A DNA stretch of 64,000 bases from Paenibacillus sp. FJAT-26967 (GCF_001541095.1 NZ_LMXH01000001.1:2010842-2074841), one strand, 5' to 3'. Positions 34,805-44,074 are shown, counted from the stretch's first letter. Notes: a model not told the origin generated them from the letters alone. Numbers and translations: made by a program.

Positions 34805-35571
34805 CCATACAAATGGATGCGCGGGAACAGGGCTTTGAAGGCGGCAGAGCGACAATCTTGTGGCTGACCGGCTGGAGCATGCCGACTGCGGCTTTTGACC
34901 GTATCCGGCAATGGCTGCCGGAATATCGGCATACCTATGCCGATTATACTCAAGCCGGTACCGCCGAAGAAATAATCCAGCTGGCTGAAACGGCAGCCGG
35001 TTCGCTGCGGACATCCCGGCATATAGAGGCGGCTAAGAGCGGGTCCGATGAGCGGCTGCTGATCGCTGGCTGGTCGCTGGGGAGCTTGCTCGCGCTAAGA
35101 CTTGCGTCGCGGGGACAGGCGGACGTCCTCGTCCTCTTCGGGGCAACGGCGAGATTCGTACGGCCCAGAGAAGAGAGGCACCTCGGTTGGCCGGACGCTT
35201 ATCTCAAGCAAATGCTTGCGGGACTCAGGAAGGACCGCTGCGAGGCGGAGGTCAAGTTCCGGCAGCTGGCATTCGGCGATTCGTGCGATAACGCGTCATT
35301 CTCGCCTGCGGCCAGCTGGACAACATCCGCGCTTGCTGCGGGATTAGAAGTCTTGCGTCATGAAGATTATCTGGCAGTGCTGCCCCAAATCGGATGTCCC
35401 GTTCTTCTCTTTCACGGCACCGAAGATAAGGTCTGCCCTTTGGCTGCCGCAGAAGAACTCCATCGGCATTTGCCCCGGGCGAAGCTGGTAACGCTGCCGG
35501 GTGGCGGTCATGCGCCGTTTGCGGGAAGAGAAATTTACATAGCCGAAGAAATAAGGAGCTGGTGGCGATGA
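34801..35571 (+). CDS. bioH: BioH-like alpha/beta hydrolase (pimeloyl-ACP methyl ester esterase)
   Basis: The protein is 256 residues with an alpha/beta hydrolase fold. The nucleophile elbow is GWSLGS (Ser92), with acid Asp209 in HGTEDKVCP and His237 in GGGHAPF, in the order expected for the triad. It starts with GTG overlapping the bioF stop and is followed by bioC with a 4-nt overlap. Enclosed between bioF and bioC, it almost certainly removes the methyl group that BioC adds, releasing pimeloyl-ACP. Bacterial esterases of this step (BioH, BioG, BioK, BioV) are unrelated or distant, so the symbol marks function by context, not orthology to E. coli BioH. Confidence 0.82.
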   Translation: MTIQMDAREQGFEGGRATILWLTGWSMPTAAFDRIRQWLPEYRHTYADYTQAGTAEEIIQLAETAAGSLRTSRHIEAAKSGSDERLLIAGWSLGSLLALRLASRGQADVLVLFGATARFVRPREERHLGWPDAYLKQMLAGLRKDRCEAEVKFRQLAFGDSCDNASFSPAASWTTSALAAGLEVLRHEDYLAVLPQIGCPVLLFHGTEDKVCPLAAAEELHRHLPRAKLVTLPGGGHAPFAGREIYIAEEIRSWWR

Positions 35572-36446
35572 GCGCTGCCAATAACACGGCCGCACGCGGA
35601 TTCGACCGCAGTGCAGCAGGGGCATATGATATTCATGCCCGGGTGCAGAGTATGATGGCAAAGCGGCTTGCAGATTCTGTCGCGCTTCTGACGGACGAAA
35701 GCGAGATGACCGAACTGCGTATACTTGAGGTTGGCTGCGGGACCGGTTCGCTAACTGAAATATTGGACGAGAAATGGCCATGTTCTTGCATTACTGCCGT
35801 AGATGTATCGCCTGCGATGATTGAAGCGGCTGAGCGGCGTATGCTGCGTACTGCCGGAGATAACTTGCTTCGCAGGGGCAGCCGTAGGGATAATATGCGT
35901 TTTGTTCAAGCCGATATCGAAATGTGGGCTGAACAGGCTCCGGCGGGTTCATTCGATCTCATCCTATCGAATGCCTGCTTCCAATGGCTGCGAGAACCGG
36001 CTTCGACTCTGCGGCATCTTCGGCGGCTGTTAAGCCCGGGCGGCTTCCTGGCATTCGCAACTTTCGGACCGGATACGTTTCGTGAACTGCATGAGTCGTT
36101 CGATCAAGCTTATCGGGCTGTAGGAAGGGCGCCGCAGAGGCACGGGTTGTCTTTCCAGACGCGGGAGGATTGGTTAAGCCAGATGAAGACAGCGGGCTTA
36201 AGCGAGATCCGGAGCGAACGGTCTGACTACATTGAAAAGCACCCGTCTCCCCGGGATTTTCTGCTTTCTGTCAAAGCGCTGGGAGCCAGTTCCTCGGAGG
36301 CGGAAGTTCCTGGGGTAGCTTTGTCCAGACAGCTGTTTGCTGCTATGTTCAGGCACTATGAGAACCATTTCGGGATACCTGAAGGAGTAACCGCGACATA
36401 CGATCTCTTAATGTTTCAGGGCTCGACTGCTCCTGATCGTGTCTAG
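35568..36446 (+). CDS. bioC: Malonyl-ACP O-methyltransferase
   Basis: The protein is 292 residues and a class I SAM-dependent methyltransferase. FDRSAAGAYDIHARVQ is the typical BioC N-terminus, and LEVGCGTGSLTE (Glu54-Gly60) is the SAM-binding motif. NACFQWL and LSPGGFLAFATFGPDTFRELHESF are BioC-characteristic blocks. It methylates malonyl-ACP so that fatty-acid enzymes extend it to pimeloyl-ACP methyl ester. The ATG at 35568 overlaps the esterase stop and has AAGGAG nine nt upstream. It is the last gene of the operon. Confidence 0.93.
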   Translation: MSAANNTAARGFDRSAAGAYDIHARVQSMMAKRLADSVALLTDESEMTELRILEVGCGTGSLTEILDEKWPCSCITAVDVSPAMIEAAERRMLRTAGDNLLRRGSRRDNMRFVQADIEMWAEQAPAGSFDLILSNACFQWLREPASTLRHLRRLLSPGGFLAFATFGPDTFRELHESFDQAYRAVGRAPQRHGLSFQTREDWLSQMKTAGLSEIRSERSDYIEKHPSPRDFLLSVKALGASSSEAEVPGVALSRQLFAAMFRHYENHFGIPEGVTATYDLLMFQGSTAPDRV

Positions 36447-36472
36447 TACAGCTTTAAAGGAATCGTTACAAG

Positions 36473-36509
36473 AAACGGATGTTTCCTCATTTTGGGGACA
36501 TCCGTTTTT
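36473..36509 (+). terminator. Terminator of biotin operon
   Basis: AAACGGATGT and ACATCCGTTT form a perfect 10-bp stem, then TT. The loop contains a short extra pairing. Confidence 0.85.
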
Positions 36510-36661
36510 AGTTTTAAGGGCGGACTTATACATAGAAAGGAGCGAGTCGGTAGCAAAGGGTTGAATTTTTTATCCATAAATAGCCCGATCTAGCCATATA
36601 TGGAATTCACGAATTCCTTTAAGATAAAGTTGCCCGAAAAAAATCCTTAAGGTGGTGGAGA

Positions 36662-37762
36662 ATGAACTCGGTACTGGACACGATAGGAAAAACTCCTGTC
36701 ATACAATTGCGCAATGTAGTCACGCGAGAGGAGGGAGAATTATGGATCAAATTGGAGCGTACCAATCCCGGAGGGAGTATTAAGGACAGGCCAGCGCTTT
36801 TCATAGTGGAAATGGCCGAGCGAAGGGGGTGGCTAAAACCGGGAGGGACACTGATTGAATCTTCTTCCGGCAATTTCGGTATTTCACTCGCTATGATAGG
36901 GGCTGCAAGGGGATACCGGGTCATCATACTCGTTGATCCCAAAACAACTTCCACGAATTTATCCATGCTCAAAGCTTATGGAGCAGAGGTGATTGTTGTG
37001 ACGGAACAGGATGACAGCGGCTCCTATCATAAAACAAGAATTACTTTGGCGAACAAGTTACACCGGGAGATTCCGGACTCGTTCCGTCCCGATCAATGTT
37101 TTAATCTGCTCAACAGCGAAGCCCACTACAAACAAACGGCTGCCGAGTTATTTCAGCAATGTGGAGAAAATCTGGATGCCGTTATTCTAACGGTGAGTAC
37201 AGGCGGTCAGATCGGAGGATTCTCCAGATATTTCAAAGAAAAAGCTTCCCATGTGAAGATCATTGCAGTGGATGCAATCGGTTCAACTATCTTCGGAGGA
37301 GTCCCGCATCCTTATCTTCTTCCTGGTATGGGCCTAAGCTGGACACCGGCTAACGTCGGTGATTTGAACCGGATTGATGCTGTTTACAAAGTACCCGATG
37401 AGGAGTCCTTCAGAATGTGCCGCGTATTAGCACGCCACGAAGGTATCCTGTGCGGAGGTTCAACCGGAGCGGCTGCGCTAGTAGCGCTGAAACTGGCGCA
37501 GGCCCGGGGGGACCGCAAGCGAATCGCCGTGATTGCCTCGGATAATGGGGAACGGTACCTATCCACAATTTATAATGACGAATGGATGAACAACCATTCG
37601 ATGAGCACATCGACGAGTCCTGCCGATTTACGTGAATGGACACGTACCCATTTGCAGCCTTATAGTGTGTTTCCTGCTGAAACGGCTAATTACAAGCCTG
37701 AGCTGGAGGATCTTCTTGATTCGCCAAGCCGGTATCTCAAGGACCAGATCTTGTATGAATAA
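36662..37762 (+). CDS. sbnA: SbnA-like PLP enzyme (N-(2-amino-2-carboxyethyl)-glutamate synthase type)
   Basis: The protein is 366 residues in the cysteine-synthase fold-type II family. NPGGSIKDRPA carries the PLP Lys41, SSSGNFGIS the substrate loop and GGSTGAA the phosphate-binding glycines. Segments shared with staphylococcal SbnA but not with ordinary cysteine synthases are VDPKTTSTNL, VDAIGSTIFGG, LPGMGLSWTP and DNGERYLSTIYNDEW. SbnA joins O-phosphoserine and glutamate as the first step to 2,3-diaminopropionate. The partner dehydrogenase SbnB is not in the window. It overlaps the MFS gene by 8 nt and is followed by a PepSY protein, so an amino-acid-derived metallophore or antibiotic precursor that is exported is a fair guess. 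The final 50 residues extend beyond the common fold. Confidence 0.75.
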   Translation: MNSVLDTIGKTPVIQLRNVVTREEGELWIKLERTNPGGSIKDRPALFIVEMAERRGWLKPGGTLIESSSGNFGISLAMIGAARGYRVIILVDPKTTSTNLSMLKAYGAEVIVVTEQDDSGSYHKTRITLANKLHREIPDSFRPDQCFNLLNSEAHYKQTAAELFQQCGENLDAVILTVSTGGQIGGFSRYFKEKASHVKIIAVDAIGSTIFGGVPHPYLLPGMGLSWTPANVGDLNRIDAVYKVPDEESFRMCRVLARHEGILCGGSTGAAALVALKLAQARGDRKRIAVIASDNGERYLSTIYNDEWMNNHSMSTSTSPADLREWTRTHLQPYSVFPAETANYKPELEDLLDSPSRYLKDQILYE

Positions 37763-38996
37763 GAAGCTGATTCATGCGGAGAGCTTGCGTCCGGATCCGG
37801 ACAATCCCTTCTCGAAGCACGCGATGCAGATTTATGCGATTACCGTGTTTTTCTATGCAATCGTTTACATGGTTCTGATGGTTCTGCCCTTTTATGCGGC
37901 GAGCCTAGACGGATCGACTACGGATATCGGTCTTATCATGGGAGTCACGATGTTCACGTCCATGTTAGTCCGGCCTATAGCGGGTAAAGTTATGGACAAA
38001 TACGGAGCACATCGTGTTTTCGTTATCATACTAGTGTTATTCGCTGCGTCCTTGTTCGGTTATTTCGTACCGCAGCTATGGGTGCTGGGGCTGGTTCGCG
38101 TTATTCAAGGAGCTGTTGCTGCGTTCTTCTCTACGGCGATGGAGATCATTACGATGGATCTGATGTCCGAGCGAATGAGAGGACAAGGATTATCACTTTA
38201 TTCGCTGGCTACTATGCTGCCCTCGACTTTCGGCCCTGCGGCTGCGCTTGCTCTGAAGGACACGCTGTCAATGAATATGATGCTGCTTGTATTCATAGGT
38301 TTGGCGATCGGAAATGTAGTATTTGCCATTCAAGTATCGAGATCCGGGCAGCTTAGTCATCTTAGCCGTACAACCGCTGCAGAACCAGAGCAACCGGCTA
38401 AAAGTTCTTCATGGAAGCAAAGGGCGCTATTGGTATCCTCCGTAATGATCCTGCTTGCTTCGGTAGCCAATGGCGCGGTCTTTACATTCCTGCCTCTTTA
38501 TTTGGAAGAGGCGCACTCTCGGGCTGCGGTCTGGTACTTTTTGACCCAGACGATTGTGCTGGTCGTCTGCCGATTTATCGGACGCGGAATGATTCCATCC
38601 GACGGGACGGCTCCCAAAGGGCTGGTGGGCATTACCTGCTTGCTGGCAGGGACAGGCTGCTGTCTGCTGAGTCTGGCACCATATGGCTTTACTTTGCTGG
38701 CCGCGGCCGTGTGCAATGGAATTGCCTTTGCCCTGTTATATCCGGCTCTCTTAACCTTCGTCTCCTTTGCTGTACCGGCTTCTGCCAGAGGCTTTTTAAT
38801 CGGACTGTTTATCGGAGCCGCTGATTTCGGTTTCTCACTGGGTGCCTTGGCTATGGGGCCCCTCGCCGAGTATTACTCCTTCCGTGTCATGTACGGCTGC
38901 TGCGCACTTCTATGCCTGCTGCCTTGCGTGCTGCTGTTCTTCCAGACGGATCGTTCGGACCGAAATCAGAGAGCTTTTATGAACAAAAGCGTCTGA
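37755..38996 (+). CDS. MFS transporter, 12 TM
   Basis: The protein is 414 residues with about 12 hydrophobic segments. The motif A-like loop RPIAGKVMDKYGAHRV follows segment 2. The ATG at 37755 overlaps the SbnA-like stop and has AAGGA eleven nt upstream; the much earlier open frame from 37632 lies inside the preceding gene. It is most similar in pattern to small-molecule or siderophore exporters of the YfkF/Bcr kind. Coupled translation with the SbnA-like enzyme suggests it moves that pathway's product. The substrate is not known. Confidence 0.85.
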   Translation: MNKKLIHAESLRPDPDNPFSKHAMQIYAITVFFYAIVYMVLMVLPFYAASLDGSTTDIGLIMGVTMFTSMLVRPIAGKVMDKYGAHRVFVIILVLFAASLFGYFVPQLWVLGLVRVIQGAVAAFFSTAMEIITMDLMSERMRGQGLSLYSLATMLPSTFGPAAALALKDTLSMNMMLLVFIGLAIGNVVFAIQVSRSGQLSHLSRTTAAEPEQPAKSSSWKQRALLVSSVMILLASVANGAVFTFLPLYLEEAHSRAAVWYFLTQTIVLVVCRFIGRGMIPSDGTAPKGLVGITCLLAGTGCCLLSLAPYGFTLLAAAVCNGIAFALLYPALLTFVSFAVPASARGFLIGLFIGAADFGFSLGALAMGPLAEYYSFRVMYGCCALLCLLPCVLLFFQTDRSDRNQRAFMNKSV

Positions 38997-39027
38997 CTTT
39001 TAAACAAACACACAAAGAAGAGGATGA

Positions 39028-40392
39028 ATGATCTTGGAACTTAAACAATCGGCAGGAAAAGAAAATAAGCTGTACCGCTCGATCTGGCGCTGGCACTTCT
39101 ACGCAGGCATTATTTTTGCGCCTCTATTAATTCTGCTGGCCGTAACCGGTTTGATCTATTTGTTTAAACCCCAGATCGAGCCTATTCTGTACAAGGATCT
39201 GTATGTCGTTCAAGCCGGGCAGCAAACGCCCCTGCCGGCAAGCAGCCAGATCGCTCTGGTGAAGGAGCGTTATCCGGAAGCGGACATCCTCAAATTCCGG
39301 CCTTCGGATGAACCTGACCGCTCATCCGAAGTCGGTATTAAGCTTGGTGAGGAAGCGGTTATCGTCTATGTTAATCCATATACCGGAGCCATTCTCGGGT
39401 CCCAGCAAGAAAGCAGCCAATTCATGCAAGTCATTAAAAAGCTGCATGGCGAACTGCTGATAGGCAAGGCAGGGGACCGGATCATTGAGCTTGCAGCCTG
39501 CTGGGCAATCATCCTTCTCGTGACAGGTTTGTATTTGTGGTGGCCGCGTGACAGCAAATCCATATTCGGTACATTCCTTCCGAGGTTGTCGAACAACAAA
39601 CGAATATTGTGGCGTGATCTGCATGCCGTTCCGGCGATGTGGCTGTCGCTAGGCATTGTACTGCTCATTATGACGGGCCTTCCCTGGTCGGGTGTATGGG
39701 GAGACAATTTGAGCCGGATAGCCCTTTCGACACAAACCGGGTACCCGGCGCAGCTCTGGGATAATGTCCCTAAGTCTTCTCTTCCTGCAAAGGCTGTTGC
39801 TGACGTTCCCTGGGCAGCCGGGAACATGCCTGTGCCTCAGTCGAGTGCTTCACACGGCATGCCGACAATTCCGGTAGAAGAAGTCATACGTACCGTTGAC
39901 GCTAGCAACTTACACAGCGGTTATACGATTACAATGCCGCAAGGGGAAAAGGGGGTATATACCGTTTCTGTATTCCCCAAGTTCCCTAAAGACCAGGCCA
40001 CGCTTCATATTGACCGGTACAATGGTGAAATCCTGGCAGATTTGAGATTTGCCAATTACGGTCCGCTCGCACAAGCCATCGAAATCGGCATTGCCCTTCA
40101 TGAAGGACGCTACTTCGGCCTGCCTAATCAGATACTGGGAGCCATCGCATGTATGGGATTGATCGGCATCTCCCTGTCCGGCGTAATCATGTGGTGGAAA
40201 CGTAAGCCGGCCGGGCGGCTGGGAGCTCCTGCCCAGCCCAGGGAACGCAAGTTTTACAAAAGTATTGCGGTCATCGTGATCGGCTTCGGAATTTTCTTTC
40301 CGCTGGTGGGTGTTTCACTTCTTGCCGTGCTCGCGATCGACTGGCTTGTCATTAGACGTGTAGGGAAGGTAAAGGACTATTTATCCGCTTAA
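39028..40392 (+). CDS. PepSY-associated membrane protein
   Basis: The protein is 454 residues with four strong membrane segments: near residues 25-47 (GIIFAPLLILLAVTGLIYL), 155-172, 205-222 and 370-390, with further hydrophobic sequence at the C-terminus. Two PepSY-like extracytoplasmic segments lie between them (ERYPEADILKFRPS; TITMPQGEKGVYTVSVFP followed by LHIDRYNGEIL). Conserved His residues near the membrane (WRWHFYAG, KKLHGELL, RDLHAVPAMW, IALHEGRYFG) are typical of PepSY_TM proteins, which often accompany iron or siderophore uptake and may carry haem or act as reductases. It follows the MFS gene by 31 nt and is probably cotranscribed with it. Confidence 0.85.
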   Translation: MILELKQSAGKENKLYRSIWRWHFYAGIIFAPLLILLAVTGLIYLFKPQIEPILYKDLYVVQAGQQTPLPASSQIALVKERYPEADILKFRPSDEPDRSSEVGIKLGEEAVIVYVNPYTGAILGSQQESSQFMQVIKKLHGELLIGKAGDRIIELAACWAIILLVTGLYLWWPRDSKSIFGTFLPRLSNNKRILWRDLHAVPAMWLSLGIVLLIMTGLPWSGVWGDNLSRIALSTQTGYPAQLWDNVPKSSLPAKAVADVPWAAGNMPVPQSSASHGMPTIPVEEVIRTVDASNLHSGYTITMPQGEKGVYTVSVFPKFPKDQATLHIDRYNGEILADLRFANYGPLAQAIEIGIALHEGRYFGLPNQILGAIACMGLIGISLSGVIMWWKRKPAGRLGAPAQPRERKFYKSIAVIVIGFGIFFPLVGVSLLAVLAIDWLVIRRVGKVKDYLSA

Positions 40393-40535
40393 GATGGGAT
40401 GTAGAAGTATTTTGATCTTCTGATGTCCATGTCCAGCCTGTCCAGGACATATTAAGCGGATGCAACAAAAATCTGAGCGGTACGTCTAACCAGTAGCAGC
40501 AGAAATATTCTTCCGATGAAACGGAGATGGTTAGC

Positions 40536-40847
40536 ATGTCAATGGAGGAAGAAGTCATACCCTTATTACAAGTTGGCCTTATTACTGTAATCGGGGCGCT
40601 TCTGGTTCTGGTGATAGGACTCATATTCAAGTACAGAAAAGCCGGATACGGCTGGATTTTATTGCATTTGCTCCTGTTTTTCTGGTGCGCATGGAGCTGG
40701 ATACAAGTGCTGGAGACAAGGGCTTACACCAGTTCAATCGAGAACTCTTTGACTATCGCATGGCTTGGTATCCTTTGGGCGGTTAGTATGGTTAGTCTTA
40801 CAATCGGATTGCTTATGCTAAGACCCTCCAGGGAGCGTAATCTTTAA
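40536..40847 (+). CDS. Small three-TM membrane protein, unknown
   Basis: The protein is 103 residues with three hydrophobic segments (LLQVGLITVIGALLVLVIGLIF; WILLHLLLFFWCAWSWI; IAWLGILWAVSMVSLTIGLLM). GGAG lies nine nt before the ATG at 40536; the ATG at 40527 overlaps it. No family is recognised. It lies between the PepSY gene and the AraC regulator, about 140 nt from the first and 108 nt from the second. Confidence 0.6.
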   Translation: MSMEEEVIPLLQVGLITVIGALLVLVIGLIFKYRKAGYGWILLHLLLFFWCAWSWIQVLETRAYTSSIENSLTIAWLGILWAVSMVSLTIGLLMLRPSRERNL

Positions 40848-40955
40848 TGAGAGGATAGTTTCTCTATGAAGGCGGAACCCTGCAGAACGGTGCACGGAAT
40901 GTCGGACCGATCTATATGGACCCTGTTATTGTATGAGTGAAAGGAGGTCATTCAC

Positions 40956-41828
40956 ATGGATTTGCTTAAGAGAATGAACGGGGCAATGAACTATATCGAA
41001 GAGAATCTTGCGGATGAGATTGGTTTCAAAGAGGTTGCCAGGCAGGCGTTATGCTCGGAATATCATTTCAAGCGCATGTTTTCTTTCTTGGCAGGTGTCT
41101 CTCTCTCGGAGTATATCCGCCGCAGGCGCCTCACACTGGCAGCATTTGAGCTTAATAACCCGGATAGCAGAATCATAGATGTAGCTGTGAAATACGGGTA
41201 TACGTCACCGGACGCTTTTACCCGTGCTTTTCATAGCCTGCACGGAGTTACTCCGTCAGAGGCCAGAAATCGAAGTTCATTTTTAAAAGCGTATCCGCGA
41301 ATGACCTTCCAACTCACTATACAAGGAGGAAGTGAAATGAACTATCGGATTGTAGATAAAGAGCCTTTTCACATCATCGGCCTTAAGAAAAGGGTCCCGT
41401 TGATCTACCATGGAGTGAATCCCGACATTACTTTAATGTGGCAGAGTCTTGATGAAGCCAAGATCCAAAGGCTTAAACAGCTTTCGAATATGGAGCCGGC
41501 GGGATTGATCAGTGCATCCCTTAATTTCTCAGAAGGGCGGCTCGATCATGGAGAACTAGATCATTATATCGGCGTGGCTTCGACTCAGCCGTGTCCGGAA
41601 GATCTGACCTCGCTGGAAGTACCGGCGCTGACATGGGCTGTATTCGAAGTGAAGGGACCTTTTCCCGAGACGCTGCAGGGAATATGGGGACGTATTTATT
41701 CGGAATGGTTCCCATCTTCGACATATGAACTGGCGGAAGGACCCGAGATATTATGGAATGAGAGCAAGGAAATCACGTTACCTAATTTTAAAAGCGAAAT
41801 ATGGATACCTGTGGTGAAAAGAAAATAA
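40956..41828 (+). CDS. AraC-family regulator with GyrI-like domain
   Basis: The protein is 290 residues. The N-terminal AraC DNA-binding domain has both helix-turn-helix motifs ([19 protein letters not shown] and [20 protein letters not shown], then [10 protein letters not shown]). The C-terminal 150 residues form a GyrI/SbmC-like effector domain ([53 protein letters not shown]). This is the Rob/BmrR-like arrangement that senses small hydrophobic or cationic compounds. Its targets may include neighbouring genes, but no shared operator was found. A ribosome site AAAGGAGG is present and a good terminator follows. Confidence 0.9.
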   Translation: MDLLKRMNGAMNYIEENLADEIGFKEVARQALCSEYHFKRMFSFLAGVSLSEYIRRRRLTLAAFELNNPDSRIIDVAVKYGYTSPDAFTRAFHSLHGVTPSEARNRSSFLKAYPRMTFQLTIQGGSEMNYRIVDKEPFHIIGLKKRVPLIYHGVNPDITLMWQSLDEAKIQRLKQLSNMEPAGLISASLNFSEGRLDHGELDHYIGVASTQPCPEDLTSLEVPALTWAVFEVKGPFPETLQGIWGRIYSEWFPSSTYELAEGPEILWNESKEITLPNFKSEIWIPVVKRK

Positions 41829-41841
41829 GTATTCAAAGGTC

Positions 41842-41870
41842 AAAAGGTGGGGGAAATTCCCCATCTTTTT
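41842..41870 (+). terminator. Terminator after AraC-family gene
   Basis: AAAAGGTGGGG pairs with CCCCATCTTTT (one G-U) around a 6-nt loop, followed by further T. Confidence 0.85.
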
Positions 41871-42041
41871 TTGACGATGTTGCTGATGAGATCGTCCAAA
41901 ACCGCTTTTGTCGATCTTAAGCTTGTCCGATTTTTCCATTTACAGGATTTCACTTTGCGAAATTCATCTGATAGGTATCCGTTCATGCAAAGTCGTCTAT
42001 ATCCGAATACTGTATCGTAAGCTCAAGGAGGCGACTGGACA

Positions 42042-43490
42042 ATGCCCATTAAAAACGGAGAGCAGTATCTTCAGCGTATAAATGATAATTTGCCGGACAT
42101 ACGGATTGCAGGGGAGCAGGTGAAAGGAAACATATCGGAGCATAAAGCTTTCAAGGGTCTCATGGGGACTCAAGCTTCTATGTATGATATGCAGCAAGAC
42201 GAAAGATGGAGAACCAGTATGACCTATTCTTCACCGCTGACAGGCGATCCCGTCGGACTTTCTTTCATGCAGCCCAAGACGAAGCGCGATCTCGCTGCAA
42301 GAAGAGAAATGATGGAGGCCTGGGCTTACAAGCACCACGGTTTTTTGGGGCGTGCACCCGATTACATGAACACAGCCCTGATGGCATTCTCGGCGGCGTC
42401 CGGGCTCTTGGAAGAGAAAAGCCCCCAGTATGCCTCAAACTTAAGAAAGTACTATGAGTACTGCAGGGAAAATGATATCACCCTTTCACATGTTTTTATT
42501 CAGCCGAAAGCAGGCAGGCTGGAGACTTTCTTAAGAACCTTTGAAGAACCGGCAGCAGCCCGGGTAGTGGATAAGAATAAAGACGGCATTATTATCCGGG
42601 GCGCTTTTCTGTTAGACACGCAAGGGGCTACATCGGATGAAATTCTTGTGCTGCCCGCACCGTTTCCTTCGGGAGGGGCCGAGGATAGCCCCTTTGCATT
42701 CGCCTTTGCCGTGCCGAGCAATCTTCCCGGAATCCGGTACGTATGCAGAGAAAGCTTCGTAGGGGGAGAGTCCGCCTATAATTACCCTCTAAGCTCCCGG
42801 TTTGAGGAGATGGATACGCTGGTCATTTTTGATGACGTGCTGGTCCCGTGGGACCGGGTGTTTATATGCGGCGATGAGAGTATGCTGTTTAAGCTGGTTG
42901 ACGAAAGCCGGTTTCATACCCACGCCAGTACACAGATTATGTGTAAAAATATCGCCAAAACGGAGTTTCTGCTCGGGACGATAGAAACGATGGTTGAAGC
43001 GGCTGGTCTGGATAGTCATGCGCATGTAATTGAGAAAGTGACGGAAGTAATTGTCGCACTGGAGACACTCAAGGCGCTGCAGCTTGCGGCAGAGAAGGGT
43101 GCTTCTCGGGATCGTTGGGGGAGTATGCTTCCTGACCGGAGGCCGCTGCTTGCCGCAAATGCTTATTTTCCGAAAATATATCCGCGCATGATTGAAATTA
43201 TTCAAATAATCGGTGCAAGCGGCCTGATCATGATTCCGGATGAAAAGGATTTCGACACCGAAATAAGCGGCCAGTTAAACACTTATCTTAAAGGCATAGA
43301 CTTGGATGCTAAAGGAAATGTACAGCTGTCCAGACTCGGGTGGGAACTGAGCGTCAGCGCTTTTGGCGGCAGGCAGACGATCTATGAGCGGTTCTTCTTC
43401 GGTAATTCCTCTACAGTCAACAATCGTTTGTATAACGGCTATCCCGGCAGAGAAGCGTTCAAAAAACGGGTGAAGGACTTTCTGTCTTAA
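42042..43490 (+). CDS. HpaB/PvcC-family FADH2-dependent monooxygenase
   Basis: The protein is 482 residues, typical for the oxygenase component of 4-hydroxyphenylacetate 3-monooxygenase. Characteristic stretches are the N-terminal NGEQYLQRINDNLPDI, SRFEEMDTLVIFDDVLVPWDRVFI, HASTQIMCKNIAKTEFLLG, and the C-terminal RLGWELSVSAFGGRQTIYERFFFG. The enzyme hydroxylates phenols with reduced flavin supplied by a separate reductase (HpaC), which is not encoded nearby. The family also includes PvcC-type enzymes of secondary metabolism, so degradation and biosynthesis are both possible. It is monocistronic with AAGGAGG before the ATG. An imperfect 40-nt hairpin at 43518-43557 without a T-tract follows the stop. 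Confidence 0.88.
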   Translation: MPIKNGEQYLQRINDNLPDIRIAGEQVKGNISEHKAFKGLMGTQASMYDMQQDERWRTSMTYSSPLTGDPVGLSFMQPKTKRDLAARREMMEAWAYKHHGFLGRAPDYMNTALMAFSAASGLLEEKSPQYASNLRKYYEYCRENDITLSHVFIQPKAGRLETFLRTFEEPAAARVVDKNKDGIIIRGAFLLDTQGATSDEILVLPAPFPSGGAEDSPFAFAFAVPSNLPGIRYVCRESFVGGESAYNYPLSSRFEEMDTLVIFDDVLVPWDRVFICGDESMLFKLVDESRFHTHASTQIMCKNIAKTEFLLGTIETMVEAAGLDSHAHVIEKVTEVIVALETLKALQLAAEKGASRDRWGSMLPDRRPLLAANAYFPKIYPRMIEIIQIIGASGLIMIPDEKDFDTEISGQLNTYLKGIDLDAKGNVQLSRLGWELSVSAFGGRQTIYERFFFGNSSTVNNRLYNGYPGREAFKKRVKDFLS

Positions 43491-43674
43491 TTTATTAAGT
43501 GAAGTATGCGTGAAAAGAAGGCACCCTCACTTTCAGAAATGAAAGCGGGAGCGCCTTTGGTCAATATTTTATCAAAAATCAAAGTTGTCCGGATCCGGGC
43601 CGACCCGTTGGTTCTCGTTTAGATCATCAGGCTGGCGACGATACTTAACTAAGATGAAGTAAGAGCTTACAATC

Positions 43675-43702
43675 AAAAGAGCTGCCTGATGGCAGCTCTT
43701 TT
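43675..43702 (-). terminator. Perfect 12-bp terminator
   Basis: AAAAGAGCTGCC and GGCAGCTCTTTT pair perfectly around TGAT. It sits 1 nt beyond the minus-strand stop of the frameshifted small gene and probably ends its transcript; the stem's own A and T runs give both strands a T end. Confidence 0.75.
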
Positions 43703-43703
43703 A

Positions 43704-43890
43704 TCATTTTCTGAACATTTCCAGAAACCAAAGGGTATCGTTAGCCGTATTCTGAATATGGTATCCAGCTGCGCGGTACGCATCTGACTTACTCGGCCAG
43801 GTAATCAAAAGCACGAACTGTGCTGCTAGTGGTCAGAGTATGAGAATTTTCATTCTGAAGGGTTCCCGAACCGATAGGCGGAATTGACAT
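43704..43890 (-). pseudogene. Frameshifted small gene, unknown
   Basis: On the minus strand, MSIPPIGSGTLQNENSHTLT... runs into a stop at 43789-43791 just after FDYLAE. If one T is removed from GAGTAAG, the frame continues as KSDAYRAAGYHIQNTANDTLWFLEMFRK and stops at 43704, immediately before a perfect terminator. Sequence quality and terminator position make this look like a once-real protein of about 60 residues or longer. No ribosome site is seen before the ATG, and the frame stays open upstream to 43989. The family is not recognised. The rest of the 43491-44074 gap holds nothing else that I could see. Confidence 0.4.
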
Positions 43891-44074
43891 GTTAGGTTCA
43901 GCGGGGATACTGGCAGTGACTCTGCAATGGAGTCGATTAAATAAAATGGAGAGGTGAATACAGAAGGTTGATATGGTAAAATAATACATAAATAATAGGT
44001 TTTAGAATTCAGGCGTCTGGTTAAAAAACTACAGACAACTGTACAAACAATGATATGAAAAAGGCGGGGAAGAT

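Noticed and set aside
40425-40456. Inverted repeat ATGTCC...GGACAT after the PepSY gene as a terminator
   Set aside because: The stem is only 6 bp with a long loop and no T-tract follows.
43789-43989. 66-codon minus-strand frame taken as an intact gene
   Set aside because: The N-terminal part has no ribosome site and the frame ends just before a sensible continuation in another frame, so it is listed as a frameshifted gene instead.
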